Origin: Pelagimonas phthalicica
Lineage (GTDB): Bacteria; Pseudomonadota; Alphaproteobacteria; Rhodobacterales; Rhodobacteraceae
DNA: 64,000 nt
Direction: 5' to 3'
NCBI RefSeq assembly: GCF_004364805.1
Contig: NZ_SOAP01000002.1
Location: 1,302,001-1,366,000 of the forward strand
The notes under the pieces were generated by a model. That model was not told the DNA's origin. It worked only from the letters and a program-made list of their open reading frames with translations, and did no database searches. Made by a program: the position numbers and the translations under genes. Of this stretch, positions 54,496 through 63,600 are shown one piece after another; the stretch's first letter is position 1; the number at the start of each line of letters is the position of its first letter.

Positions 54496-55257
54496 TCAAT
54501 CAAACATCCGCAGCTCAAGCCCTCGGCGTTGCAGTTCATCCCGGACGGAACCGGCGATTTGTACGGCCGTTGGGGTGTCGCCATGCAGGCAGATCGTGTC
54601 GATGCGGGTTGGGATGCGTGCGCCGCTTTCGGCGATGATCGCCCCGGCCTCGACCATATCGGCGATGCGCGGCGCGGCGATGGCCGGGTCGTGGATCACC
54701 GCGCCGGGCAAGGCGCGGTCGACCAGCGTCGCATCATCATTATAGGCGCGGTCGGCAAAGATTTCGCAGGCAATCTTGCAACCCAAGGCCTCGGCGGCGC
54801 GTTGCTGCGCCGTGCCTGCCAGCACCATGACGATCAGATCAGGCGCGACGGACATGGCGGCGCTATAGCAGGCGCGGGCCATGGCCTCGTCCTCGGAACA
54901 CATATTGGCCAGGGCGCCGTGTAGCTTCAGATGGCGCACCTCGCCCCCGGCGGCACGCGCCATGGCCTGGGCTGCACCGATTTGATAGCGCACCAGATTG
55001 CCCAGCGAGGCGTGGGAAAAGCCCATCCGTTGGCGGCCAAACCCATGCAGGTCGGGAAAGCCCGGATGCGCGCCGATCCCCACCCCTTTGGCCACGGCCT
55101 GCGCCATGGTCTCGGCCATGACATCCCAATCACCGGCGTGAAAACCACAGGCGATATTGGCTGAGGTCACGATGTCCAGCAGAGCGGCATCATCACCCTT
55201 GCTCCAGGCCCCATAGCTTTCGCCCATATCGGCGTTCAGATCGACACTGCGGCTCAT
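54496..55257 (-). CDS. pxpA: 5-oxoprolinase subunit A (LamB/YcsF family)
   Basis: 253 residues with the family motifs DLNADMGES, SANIACGFHAGD, GIGAHPGFPD, LKLHGALAN and ICLHGDTP. PxpA works with PxpB and PxpC as the ATP-dependent 5-oxoprolinase turning pyroglutamate into glutamate. Last gene of the operon dctPQM-pxpBCA, 12 bases after pxpC. Confidence 0.93.
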   Translation of the reverse strand: MSRSVDLNADMGESYGAWSKGDDAALLDIVTSANIACGFHAGDWDVMAETMAQAVAKGVGIGAHPGFPDLHGFGRQRMGFSHASLGNLVRYQIGAAQAMARAAGGEVRHLKLHGALANMCSEDEAMARACYSAAMSVAPDLIVMVLAGTAQQRAAEALGCKIACEIFADRAYNDDATLVDRALPGAVIHDPAIAAPRIADMVEAGAIIAESGARIPTRIDTICLHGDTPTAVQIAGSVRDELQRRGLELRMFD

Positions 55258-55269
55258 GGCAAATCCTCC

Positions 55270-56286
55270 TTAGACATATTCTTCGTTGCCAGCGATCACA
55301 CCGCTGATCAGTTGGTAAGAGAGCAGGTTCGCGATCTTATGCGGGTCCCGGATCAGGGGGCGCAGGCGCTGCCTGAGACCGGCGCGATAGCTTGCCTGAG
55401 CTTGCTCGATCTCGACCGCCTCTTCGAGCGTGACAAAGCGGAACCGCAACGGCGCGCCGGGCGCGGCTTGGGCAACGCGGGCCAGATCGGTGGGCAGAAC
55501 CGTGCCGATGCGGGGATAGCCGCCGGTGGTCTGGCATTCCGTCATCAGCACAAAAGGCGTGCCATCGCCGGTGATCTGGATGTCACCGGGCATGATGGAA
55601 TCCGAGACGATATTGCGCCCGTCCTCTGCCGCAAAGCCGGTTGTGGAGGGGTTGAGGCGCACGCCCATACGGTTGGCGCGGGCGTCTTTGATCAAGGCTT
55701 CGGATTGAAAGCGCGCGATCTCATTTTCGGCAAAAAGCGGGGTTTGATAGCTGGCCACCATGCGGATCTCTGTGCCGGTCAAGCGATCATCCCGCTCAAG
55801 GAAATGCCCGGTCTCGCCGCCGCTGTCAGCATTGACGCGCAGGGTATCGCCCGCTTGCAAGGCACGGCCCAGCCCGGCGGCAAGATGAGCGGCGACCGAA
55901 CCAAGCTCGGCCGCGCCGGAGATGCCGCCAGCCAGATGCAGATAACCGTAACAGCCTGTTATCGCGGGACCAATAGACAGGCGCGCGCCAGCGGGCAGCA
56001 GGTGGCTGGCATTCCAAACCACCGGAGATCCGTCGATCGTGGCACGCATTTCCGCCCCGGTCAGGGCGATGCGCATATCTTCGCTGGCTTCAAATTCGCC
56101 GCCCATGCCCATCATTTCCAAGGCGGGCAAAGTATCGGGCTGGCCCAGCAGGGCCGCCCCTTCGCTGAGCGCCAGACGGTCGGCGGCCCCGCCGCGCGAA
56201 ACGCCTTCGCCGATATAGCCAAGCCGCCCAATATCCTGGATCGTCACCGCCGGACCGATGCGATGCGTCGTCAATGTGCGGCTCAT
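55270..56286 (-). CDS. pxpC: 5-oxoprolinase subunit C
   Basis: 338 residues of the biotin-dependent carboxyltransferase/allophanate hydrolase subunit 2 family (VTIQDIGRLGYIGEGVSRGGAAD at the start, SRANRMGVRL-like DARANRMGVRL, ECQTTGGYPRIGTV). Partner of PxpB. Its ATG overlaps the pxpB stop by ATGA. Confidence 0.92.
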   Translation of the reverse strand: MSRTLTTHRIGPAVTIQDIGRLGYIGEGVSRGGAADRLALSEGAALLGQPDTLPALEMMGMGGEFEASEDMRIALTGAEMRATIDGSPVVWNASHLLPAGARLSIGPAITGCYGYLHLAGGISGAAELGSVAAHLAAGLGRALQAGDTLRVNADSGGETGHFLERDDRLTGTEIRMVASYQTPLFAENEIARFQSEALIKDARANRMGVRLNPSTTGFAAEDGRNIVSDSIMPGDIQITGDGTPFVLMTECQTTGGYPRIGTVLPTDLARVAQAAPGAPLRFRFVTLEEAVEIEQAQASYRAGLRQRLRPLIRDPHKIANLLSYQLISGVIAGNEEYV

Positions 56287-57029
56287 GACAGCACCTCGGA
56301 GGTTGCGCCACCCATCGGATCGGTTTGCATATTTGCCAGCTCTTCGCGAGACATGGCGTGGAACATCACCTCATCCCCCGGACGCAGCATGAACGGATCA
56401 GCGGCGCGGGGTTGGTAGAGTTTGACGGCGGTTTGCCCGACCTGTCGCCAGCCGGTCTGGGCCTGCACGGCAAACAGGACAAGCTGGCGGATGGCCACGA
56501 CCAGTGCGCCCTGGGGAATGTCCTTGGTCAACTGGCTTTGGCGCGGGATGTCCCAGGCCTCGGGCAATTGACCGAGATAGGGCTGACCGGGGGCAAAGCC
56601 GATGGCCTGAACGCGGGTGCGCGCCGAGGTCAGAGAGGTGACGGCCTCCTCCGCGCTCATGCCGGCGGCGGTGGCGGCCTCCTCCAGTTGCGGGGCAAGA
56701 TCGGTGCCAAAGACCGCCGGGATGCGCCACAACCGACGCCCGTTCGGCAGGTCTGAGGCGTACCAATCCTGCGATTGCAAGAGCTGCTCGAGCTTGGCTT
56801 GCAGATCCGCATGGGGCAGATGCAGCGGGTCAAAATTCAGACAGACCGAGATCAGCGAAGACGAGACATCTTCGATCCCGTCCCAGCCCTGCGCCTTGAC
56901 AGCGGCGGCAAAGCTGAGCGCGGCCCGGTTGGCCGGTTCGCTGAGGCGGTCGTCGAAACTGACCAGCATCCCCGTCACTCCGGCGGTGCGGATGACAGGA
57001 AAGACGTGTTTTTGCAGGGTCTGGGTCAC
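56283..57029 (-). CDS. pxpB: 5-oxoprolinase subunit B
   Basis: 248 residues of the allophanate hydrolase subunit 1 family (RTAGVTGMLVSFDD, GFAPGQPYLGQLPEAWDIPRQ). The start is a GTG overlapping the TRAP large permease stop (GTGA), which fits the other overlaps in this operon. The open frame continues 121 codons upstream, but that sequence is the dctM gene read out of frame and has no protein features. Confidence 0.92.
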   Translation of the reverse strand: MTQTLQKHVFPVIRTAGVTGMLVSFDDRLSEPANRAALSFAAAVKAQGWDGIEDVSSSLISVCLNFDPLHLPHADLQAKLEQLLQSQDWYASDLPNGRRLWRIPAVFGTDLAPQLEEAATAAGMSAEEAVTSLTSARTRVQAIGFAPGQPYLGQLPEAWDIPRQSQLTKDIPQGALVVAIRQLVLFAVQAQTGWRQVGQTAVKLYQPRAADPFMLRPGDEVMFHAMSREELANMQTDPMGGATSEVLS

Positions 57030-58321
57030 ATCCGCTCCGGCAAGTAGGTCACGATGGCTGGGACTAGAGTGATGACAACCAGAGCGACAATCATCAAGAC
57101 AAAAAACGGCAGGGCCGCGCGGGCGACTGTCAGAATGTCCCGGCCTGTGAGGGATTGCAGCACAAAGAGGTTGAAGCCAACGGGCGGGGTGATCTGGGAC
57201 ATTTCGACAACGATGACGAGGAAGATGCCGAACCAAAGCGGGTCGATCCCGGCCTGAAGCACCATGGGCATGATCACCGAAGCGGTCAGGACCACGACGC
57301 TGATCCCGTCGAGGAAACAGCCGAGCACGACAAAGAACACGGTGAGGGCGGCGAGCAGGACAAAGGTCGAGAGGCCCAACGATCCGATCCATTCCGCCAG
57401 CACGCGCGGGATGCCGGTAAAGCCGATGGCAACGGTCAGAAAGGACGCGCCCGCCAGGATAAAGGCGATCATGCAGGAGGTGACGGTGGCCGACATAAGC
57501 CCGTCACGAAAGCTTTCCCAGCTGAGCGTGCCCGAGCGCCAGGACAGCAGCAGAGCCAGAACAACCCCCACGGCGGCGGCATCGGTGGGCGAGGCAATGC
57601 CCGCATAGATCGAGCCGATCACACCGGTGATCAAAAGAACAACCGGCAACAGGCGGCGCGAGCGTTTCAGACGCTCGGCAAAGCTGACGCGCATGTCCTC
57701 AAGCGGCAGGGATTTGCGGTTGAGCAACGCCCAGATCACCACATAGCCGACAAAGAGGCTGACCAGCAGCAGACCCGGCAGGACTCCGGCCACAAAGAGC
57801 CGCGCGATGGATTGCTCGGTCGCGACACCATAGACGATCAGGATGATCGAGGGCGGGATCAGCAGGCCCAGCGTGGCGGACCCGGCCAGGGTGCCGATGA
57901 CCATCTGTTCGGGATAGCCGCGCTTGGCCAGTTCGGGGATCGAGAGTTTGCCAATGGTGGCGGCGGTGGCGGCAGAGGAGCCGGACACGGCGGCGAAAAT
58001 CCCGCAGGCAAAGACATTCACATGCAAGAGCTGCCCCGGCAGGCGGTTCATCCAGGGTGCGAGGCCGGTGAACATGTCTTCGCTCAGGCGCGAGCGGAAC
58101 AGGATCTCGCCCATCCAGATGAACAGTGGCAAGGCGGCCAGAGCCCAGGAATTGCTATGACCCCAGAAAGTCGTGGCCATGACCAGACCCAAAGGTGCGT
58201 TTGAAAACAGGGCCATGGCGGCAACGCCCACACCCAGCAGCGAAAAGGCCACCCAAAGGCCCGAGCCAAGAAAGGCAAAGAGCAGAACCAGCAGGATCAG
58301 CGAAAGTACAGCGATTGACAT
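57026..58321 (-). CDS. TRAP transporter large permease (DctM)
   Basis: 431 residues with about twelve membrane helices; family motifs LPLFIWMGEIL, AAVSGSSAATAATIGKLSIPEL and GSATLGLLIPPSIILIVYGV. Forms the transporter with the small permease and binding protein upstream. The end of the gene overlaps pxpB, so transport and 5-oxoprolinase are co-translated; pyroglutamate is therefore the likeliest cargo. Confidence 0.93.
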   Translation of the reverse strand: MSIAVLSLILLVLLFAFLGSGLWVAFSLLGVGVAAMALFSNAPLGLVMATTFWGHSNSWALAALPLFIWMGEILFRSRLSEDMFTGLAPWMNRLPGQLLHVNVFACGIFAAVSGSSAATAATIGKLSIPELAKRGYPEQMVIGTLAGSATLGLLIPPSIILIVYGVATEQSIARLFVAGVLPGLLLVSLFVGYVVIWALLNRKSLPLEDMRVSFAERLKRSRRLLPVVLLITGVIGSIYAGIASPTDAAAVGVVLALLLSWRSGTLSWESFRDGLMSATVTSCMIAFILAGASFLTVAIGFTGIPRVLAEWIGSLGLSTFVLLAALTVFFVVLGCFLDGISVVVLTASVIMPMVLQAGIDPLWFGIFLVIVVEMSQITPPVGFNLFVLQSLTGRDILTVARAALPFFVLMIVALVVITLVPAIVTYLPERM

Positions 58322-58330
58322 GATGGTCCC

Positions 58331-58879
58331 CTATTCGCTCAGCAGGTTGTCGCCTTTGCCATCCCAAGAGGCAGGCTGCCCCCGGAAAAGCGCAACGAGT
58401 TCGTCAGCCAGGGCCAGAGTCAGGACAGCCAGACCAAAGGCGACCGGGGTTTGCACGATCCAGAGCGGCACAGAGACCATACCCGAGCTTTGATCACCAA
58501 ACTCATGAGATTCCAGAACCAAAAGGCCCATATACCAGGTGGCATAGGTGCTCATCCCCAGGGCGATGATCACGGCGATGATTTCGACTACACGACGGAT
58601 GGGCGCGGCAAGGCGCGAGGTGATCAGCGTCACGCGAATATGCCCCCCGGCCCGCAAAGTGTAGGCCAGCGCCAGAAAGCTGGCGGTGGCCAGAAAAAAC
58701 CCGGTGAAATCGGCATAAGACGGGATGGTCAGCCCAACCCCCTGCCCGGTGAATTTGATGGCGATTTTGTCGATCAGGTTCAAAACGACCTGTATGGCGA
58801 CGATCACGGTGATGCCGGTGATGAACAAAGCCGCCAGCCCCCCTGATGCGCGATAGATGAAATCCAATGCTGCTCTCAT
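58331..58879 (-). CDS. TRAP transporter small permease (DctQ)
   Basis: 182 residues with four membrane helices in the DctQ pattern (YADFTGFFLATASFLALAYTLRAGGHIRV). Small-permease partner of the DctM protein. The ATG with GGGAGGGCAGGAT before it is preferred to the extension starting at 58894. Confidence 0.9.
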   Translation of the reverse strand: MRAALDFIYRASGGLAALFITGITVIVAIQVVLNLIDKIAIKFTGQGVGLTIPSYADFTGFFLATASFLALAYTLRAGGHIRVTLITSRLAAPIRRVVEIIAVIIALGMSTYATWYMGLLVLESHEFGDQSSGMVSVPLWIVQTPVAFGLAVLTLALADELVALFRGQPASWDGKGDNLLSE

Positions 58880-58936
58880 ATCCTGCCCTCCCACAGGTTT
58901 GGCCGGCGGGGTCGCCCCCGCCGAACCGGTGTCGTG

Positions 58937-59908
58937 TTACTGCTGATAGGCCTGCAACAGCGCCGAACCGCTATCGCCTGCTTTGGCTTTCCAATTGTCG
59001 AGCATCTGCGCGCCGATATCTTTCAGGCCGCTCATCAACTCTTCGCTGGGGGCCACCACGGTGATGCCGTTTTCCTTGAGAACGGCGATCTTGGCGGCGG
59101 TTTCTGCCTGACTCATCTCCCATCCGCGGGCCTCGGCCTTGGCGGCGGCCTCAAGCACGGCGGCCTGGGTGGCTTCGTCCAGACGCATGAAGGAGCGTTT
59201 GTTCACCACGACGATGTTTTTGGGGATCCAGGCCTGAATATCGGTGTAATGGCTGAGGAAATCCCAGGCTTTGGAATTGGCCCCGGTGGAGGGTGAGGTG
59301 ATCATCGCCTCGACACGGCCAGTGCTGAAAGCCTGTGGAATGTCAGGCACTTCGACCTGGGTTGGCGCGGCACCGGCGAGGTTCACAAACTCTTCCAATG
59401 TGGCGTTATAGGTGCGGAATTTCAGGCCTGCGAGATCGGCCACCGAGGTGATTTCCTTGGTCGTGTAAAGGCCTTGCGGCGGCCATGGCACCGCGTAAAG
59501 CGCCATCAAACGCTGTTCGTCCAAGAGCTGGTCAATGACCTCTTTCTGAGCGGCCCAAAGCTTTTCGGCTTCGCCGTAATTGGTGGCGAGGAAGGGGAGT
59601 GAATCCACACCAAACGCGGCGTTGTCATTGGCCAGAAGCGAAAGGAAAAATTCGCCCGCCGGCACCTGACCGCTGCGCACGGCCTTGCTGATTTCGGGAT
59701 GTTTAAAGAGCGACCCGGCGGAATGCACCTTGATCTCGAGCGCGCCGCCGGTGGCCTCGGCCACGTCTTTGGCGAATTCATGGATATTGGCAGTGTGGAA
59801 GGTCGCATCCGGGTACGGGGTCGGCATATCCCAGCTTTCGGCGCTGACCTGAGATGTCAAAGCGGCCACGGCAATCGCCGCCCCGCCAAGCAGTTTCGTC
59901 ATGAACAT
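58937..59908 (-). CDS. TRAP transporter binding protein (DctP)
   Basis: 323-residue periplasmic receptor: signal peptide ending VSA, DctP family motifs (LKFRTYNATLEEFVNLAGAAPTQVEVPDIPQAFSTGRVEA and GWDFLSHYTDIQ-like AWDFLSHYTDIQ). First gene of dctPQM-pxpBCA. The ATG at 59908 follows AGGGAGAAAAAAG; an upstream ATG seven codons earlier is possible but worse placed. Ligand inferred as pyroglutamate from the operon, though some reductive dehalogenase clusters also carry TRAP receptors for halogenated aromatics. Confidence 0.9.
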   Translation of the reverse strand: MFMTKLLGGAAIAVAALTSQVSAESWDMPTPYPDATFHTANIHEFAKDVAEATGGALEIKVHSAGSLFKHPEISKAVRSGQVPAGEFFLSLLANDNAAFGVDSLPFLATNYGEAEKLWAAQKEVIDQLLDEQRLMALYAVPWPPQGLYTTKEITSVADLAGLKFRTYNATLEEFVNLAGAAPTQVEVPDIPQAFSTGRVEAMITSPSTGANSKAWDFLSHYTDIQAWIPKNIVVVNKRSFMRLDEATQAAVLEAAAKAEARGWEMSQAETAAKIAVLKENGITVVAPSEELMSGLKDIGAQMLDNWKAKAGDSGSALLQAYQQ

Positions 59909-59937
59909 CTTTTTTCTCCCTGTGTTCAACTTCGCAA

Positions 59938-59967
59938 ATCATTTCAAAAACACTTACAATTTGTCAA
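59938..59967 (-). promoter_or_regulatory. Sigma-70-type promoter of the TRAP/pxp operon
   Basis: On the minus strand TTGACA (59967-59962) is a perfect -35 and AATGAT (59943-59938) a fair -10 with an 18-base spacer. Transcription would begin near 59931, about 22 bases before the binding-protein ATG, leaving room for its ribosome site. The segment is much richer in AT than its surroundings. Confidence 0.6.
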
Positions 59968-59984
59968 CGTTTTTTAAATGTATT

Positions 59985-59998
59985 CACAGCGTGCTGTG
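59985..59998. promoter_or_regulatory. Palindrome CACAGC-GT-GCTGTG between TRAP and regulator genes
   Basis: A perfect six-base inverted repeat with a two-base centre, 18 bases upstream of the -35 of the TRAP promoter and 140 bases before the winged-helix regulator gene. Its size and place suit an operator for that regulator or an activator site for the TRAP operon. Confidence 0.45.
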
Positions 59999-60138
59999 AC
60001 AGCCGGGAAGTCGTTGGATTTTCAGAGTGTTGCGACGGTGGCGATGTGTTTTGGCATTTACCAAGCTTGAGAAAAATTATCGTTCATGCATAAATTCCCG
60101 GCAACACATCAGCGTTTTGCCAACAAGAAAAGCCGATT

Positions 60139-60675
60139 ATGACCAAGAAAACCGCCGCCTCTCCGCCTGCCGATTCCCGCCGCATCGTGTCATCGCGCCA
60201 TCTGGCCGAGGGCGAAGGGTGGGAAATGTCGGAATTTGAGTTCGGGCTGATCATCGTGTCCAACGCCTTTACCCGCTGGGTCACGCGTTGCATGGCGGCG
60301 GCGGGGCACCCGGATCTGTCCTCGCTCGAAATCCTGATCCTGCATAATGTCAACCATCGCGGCCGCGACAAACGCCTGTCTGACATCTGCTTTCTGCTCA
60401 ATATCGAGGACAGCCATACGGTGAATTACGCGCTGCGCAAGCTGATGAAGGCGGAGCTTCTGGTTTCGGACAAGCGCGGCAAAGAGGTGTTTTACAGCGT
60501 GTCGGACAAGGGGGCGGAGCTGTGCGACGCCTATCGCACGGTGCGCCAGCAATGCCTGCTGAACGGGTTGGACATGGATGAGGAGACCGGCGCGGATTTC
60601 CGCGAGATCGCGCGCAAGCTGCGCGCGCTTTCGGGGCAATATGACCAAGCCAGCCGCGCGGCGGCGTCACTATAG
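60139..60675 (+). CDS. MarR-like winged-helix regulator
   Basis: 178 residues with a winged-helix domain around residues 40-140 (LSSLEILILHNVNHRGRDKRLSDICFLLNIEDSHTVNYALRKLMKAELLVSDKRGKEVFYSVSDKG). The gene ends eight bases before the reductive dehalogenase gene and is read in the same direction, so they form one transcript. It likely represses or activates this transcript in response to the halogenated substrate, perhaps with the divergent TRAP operon. Confidence 0.82.
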   Translation: MTKKTAASPPADSRRIVSSRHLAEGEGWEMSEFEFGLIIVSNAFTRWVTRCMAAAGHPDLSSLEILILHNVNHRGRDKRLSDICFLLNIEDSHTVNYALRKLMKAELLVSDKRGKEVFYSVSDKGAELCDAYRTVRQQCLLNGLDMDEETGADFREIARKLRALSGQYDQASRAAASL

Positions 60676-60683
60676 GGGGCGGA

Positions 60684-63600
60684 ATGCGCTTTTTCTCGAC
60701 CAAGTCGCGCGCGCCCGAACTGGGCCCCTACCCTTTGGAGCGGTTGAAACGGCGCGGTGATGTGCCGGATCTCTCTGCCCTGCCCGGCTTTGAAGCCTTG
60801 GATTTCAAGCGGCTGGACACGCCGCATTCGCTGGTCAACGCCATGGGCGCATATCAGGCGATGATGGATGTGATCCGCGACGGGCGGCGCAATGCCAGCC
60901 TGTCGGATGTGCCGGAACATCCGGGCGAGCGGGCGCGGCATATGAAGGCCTTTGGCTATTTTCAGGATGCCTCGATGATGGGGATCTGCAAGATTGCGCC
61001 CGAGGCGCGGTTGGCGCAACCCATACGCAACCCGGATATTGACGCGCTGGCGCAGGATCTGCGCAGCAAGCAGACCAAGACGCTGGCCTCGGGCATTGAT
61101 GTGATCATGGCGGAGCTGAAGGAAAGCGCCGCCACGCCTTTGGGGGCGATGGGTCATCACAGCCATGCGATTGTGATCCTGCAAGAACATCACCGCGCCC
61201 CCGATCCGGATGAGCCGGGCGCAGAGTGGATTGGCGATGCGCAACACCACCGGGCGGCGCTGCGCGCGACGGAAACGGCGGTGATCCTGGCCAACTATCT
61301 GCATTTGCTGGGTTTTGATGCGCGCGCCCACAGCATGACCAGCAGTGATCTGGATTTGACGCGGCTCTCTGTCGCCGCCGGGCTGACCTTTGTCGAAGGC
61401 ACCTGCGCCTTTGCGCCGTTTCTGGGGGCGGATTACAGTCTGGCGGTTGTCAGCACCGATATGGAGCTGGCGCTGGACCGCCCGCTGGCCCCATTGGGGG
61501 AGCAACAATTGGGGCTGGCCTGGCAGATCGGCTATGGCAGCAGCAAGAGCGCCTTGAACCGCGACCCCTATGCCAAACGGGATTATGTGGAGGGGGCGAT
61601 GCCGTTTGAAAAGCTGAAACGGGTCGATCAGCCCACCACCTATATGGATGAGGCGCGCATTCCGCGTGTGCCCAAGCGCACCGATATGTTTGCCCGCAGC
61701 CAGTTTGGCGATATGGGCAAGACCCAGCAGCAGGCGGCCACGGGCGGGTTTTACGCCCGCAAAAGCGCCCATGCGTTTGCCCAGCGCCGCGCGCTTGGGG
61801 CCTTTGTGCTGTTGCAGGATGGCGCGCCTGTTGGCGACAGACCGGCACAAACGGATGCACAGCGCAATGCTGAGAATGTCAAAGCAGCAAGCTATTTTCT
61901 GGGCGTTGATGCGGTGGGCCTGTCGCGCTGCCCTGATTGGGCCTGGTACAGCCACGATGCCACCGGCGCCCCGATTACCCCGCCCCATGACAACGCTATT
62001 TCGATGATTGTCGATCAGGGCTTTGAGACCATGGAGGGGGCTTCGGGTGATGATTGGATTGCGGTGGCGCAAAGCATGCGCGCCTATCTGCGCTTTTCAC
62101 TGCTAGGCGGGGTGATCGCCCAACAGATCCGCAATCTGGGCTATAGCGCCAAGGCGCATTCGGTGATGGACGGCGATGTGTTGCAGCCGCCTTTGCTGTT
62201 GCTGTCGGGTCTGGGTGAGGTCAGCCGGATTGGTGAGGTGATCCTGAACCCGCTGCTTGGGCCGCGGCTGAAATCCGGGGTGGTGACCACGGATATGCCG
62301 CTGGCCCATGACAAGCCGATTGATTTTGGCCTGCAGAATTTCTGTGAAAACTGCAACAAATGCGCGCGCGAATGCCCCTCGGGGGCGATTACGGCCGGGC
62401 CAAAGACCATGTTCAACGGCTATGAGATCTGGAAAAGCGACAGCCAGAAATGCACCACCTATCGCATCACCACCCAAGGCGGGGCGATGTGTGGGCGTTG
62501 CATGAAGACCTGCCCGTGGAACCTGGAAGGGGTGTTTGCCGAAAAACCGTTTCGCTGGCTGGCCTCGAACTTTCCTGCTGCGGCTCCGGCCTTGGCCTAT
62601 CTGGATGACGCGGTGGGCCATGGCGAGATCAACCCGGTCAAGAAATGGTGGTGGGATCTGGAGTTAAAGGAGGATGGCGGCTATCGCGCGCCGGCGGCTC
62701 CGATCAATCACCGCGCCTTGCAAAAGGATCTGGACCTGAAGTTTGAGGATCAGACATTGGCGGTTTACCCCGCCGACCTTGCCCCTTGGCCCTATCCCTA
62801 CCCGTTCCCGATGGATCGCGAGGCGGGGATCAAAGCCTACCAGGAGATGATCAGCGCAGCGGAATATCAGCAGCGGCTGGCGCGAGGCGACACCGAAGGG
62901 CTCGCCCATGAGCGCCCGGATTTTGCCGATGCGCCGGTGATCATGGCGCGGCTCTCCAAGGTCGAAGCCATGGCGGGCAAAGTGACCAAGTATGAATTCC
63001 AGAGCTGGGATGGCAGCCCCCTGCCCGAGTGGAGCGCGGGCGCGCATTTGGATGTGGTCGTCGCCCCGGAATTCCTGCGGCAATATTCCATGTCGGGCAA
63101 TCCGGCGGATCGCGCGACCTATCAGATTGGCGTGTTGCGCGAAGATGACGGGCGTGGCGGGTCAAAGATGCTGCATAGGATCTTTGACGAGGGGCGGCGG
63201 GTGTTCATCTCAAAACCCATCAACCATTTTGAGCTGAGTGAGGATGCCAGCAAAAGCTTTTTGATGGGGGGCGGGATTGGCATCACGCCGATGATCGCCT
63301 TTGCCCATCGTTTGCACGCCTTGGGCAAGGCGTTTGAGCTGCATTATTCCGCACGCCGCGCGGATGAGGCTGGCTATGTGGCTGATTTGAAAGCGATGCC
63401 TTGGGCGGACAAGGTGCATCTGCACTTTTCCGATTTGGGGAGCCGGGCCGATCTGGATCAGATTCTGGGTGGGTATCAACCCGGTTGGCATGTGTATACC
63501 TGCGGGCCGGATCGCTACATGCAGGCGGTGATTGAGACCGCAACCGCACAAGGGTTTCCCGATGAGGCGCGGCATTTGGAGTATTTTTCGACCCCGGAAC

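Noticed and set aside
57030-57392. N-terminal extension of pxpB
   Set aside because: Lies wholly inside dctM in another frame, Arg/His/Pro-rich; GTG at 57029 gives the normal family length.
57155-58204. 349-codon frame on the plus strand opposite dctM
   Set aside because: Extremely Asp/Gln/Gly/Arg-rich sequence without domains; antisense of membrane-protein codons.
60531-62072. 513-codon frame on the minus strand opposite the dehalogenase gene
   Set aside because: Overlaps a fully supported gene; composition (many Arg, Gln, His) is typical of antisense frames in GC-rich DNA.
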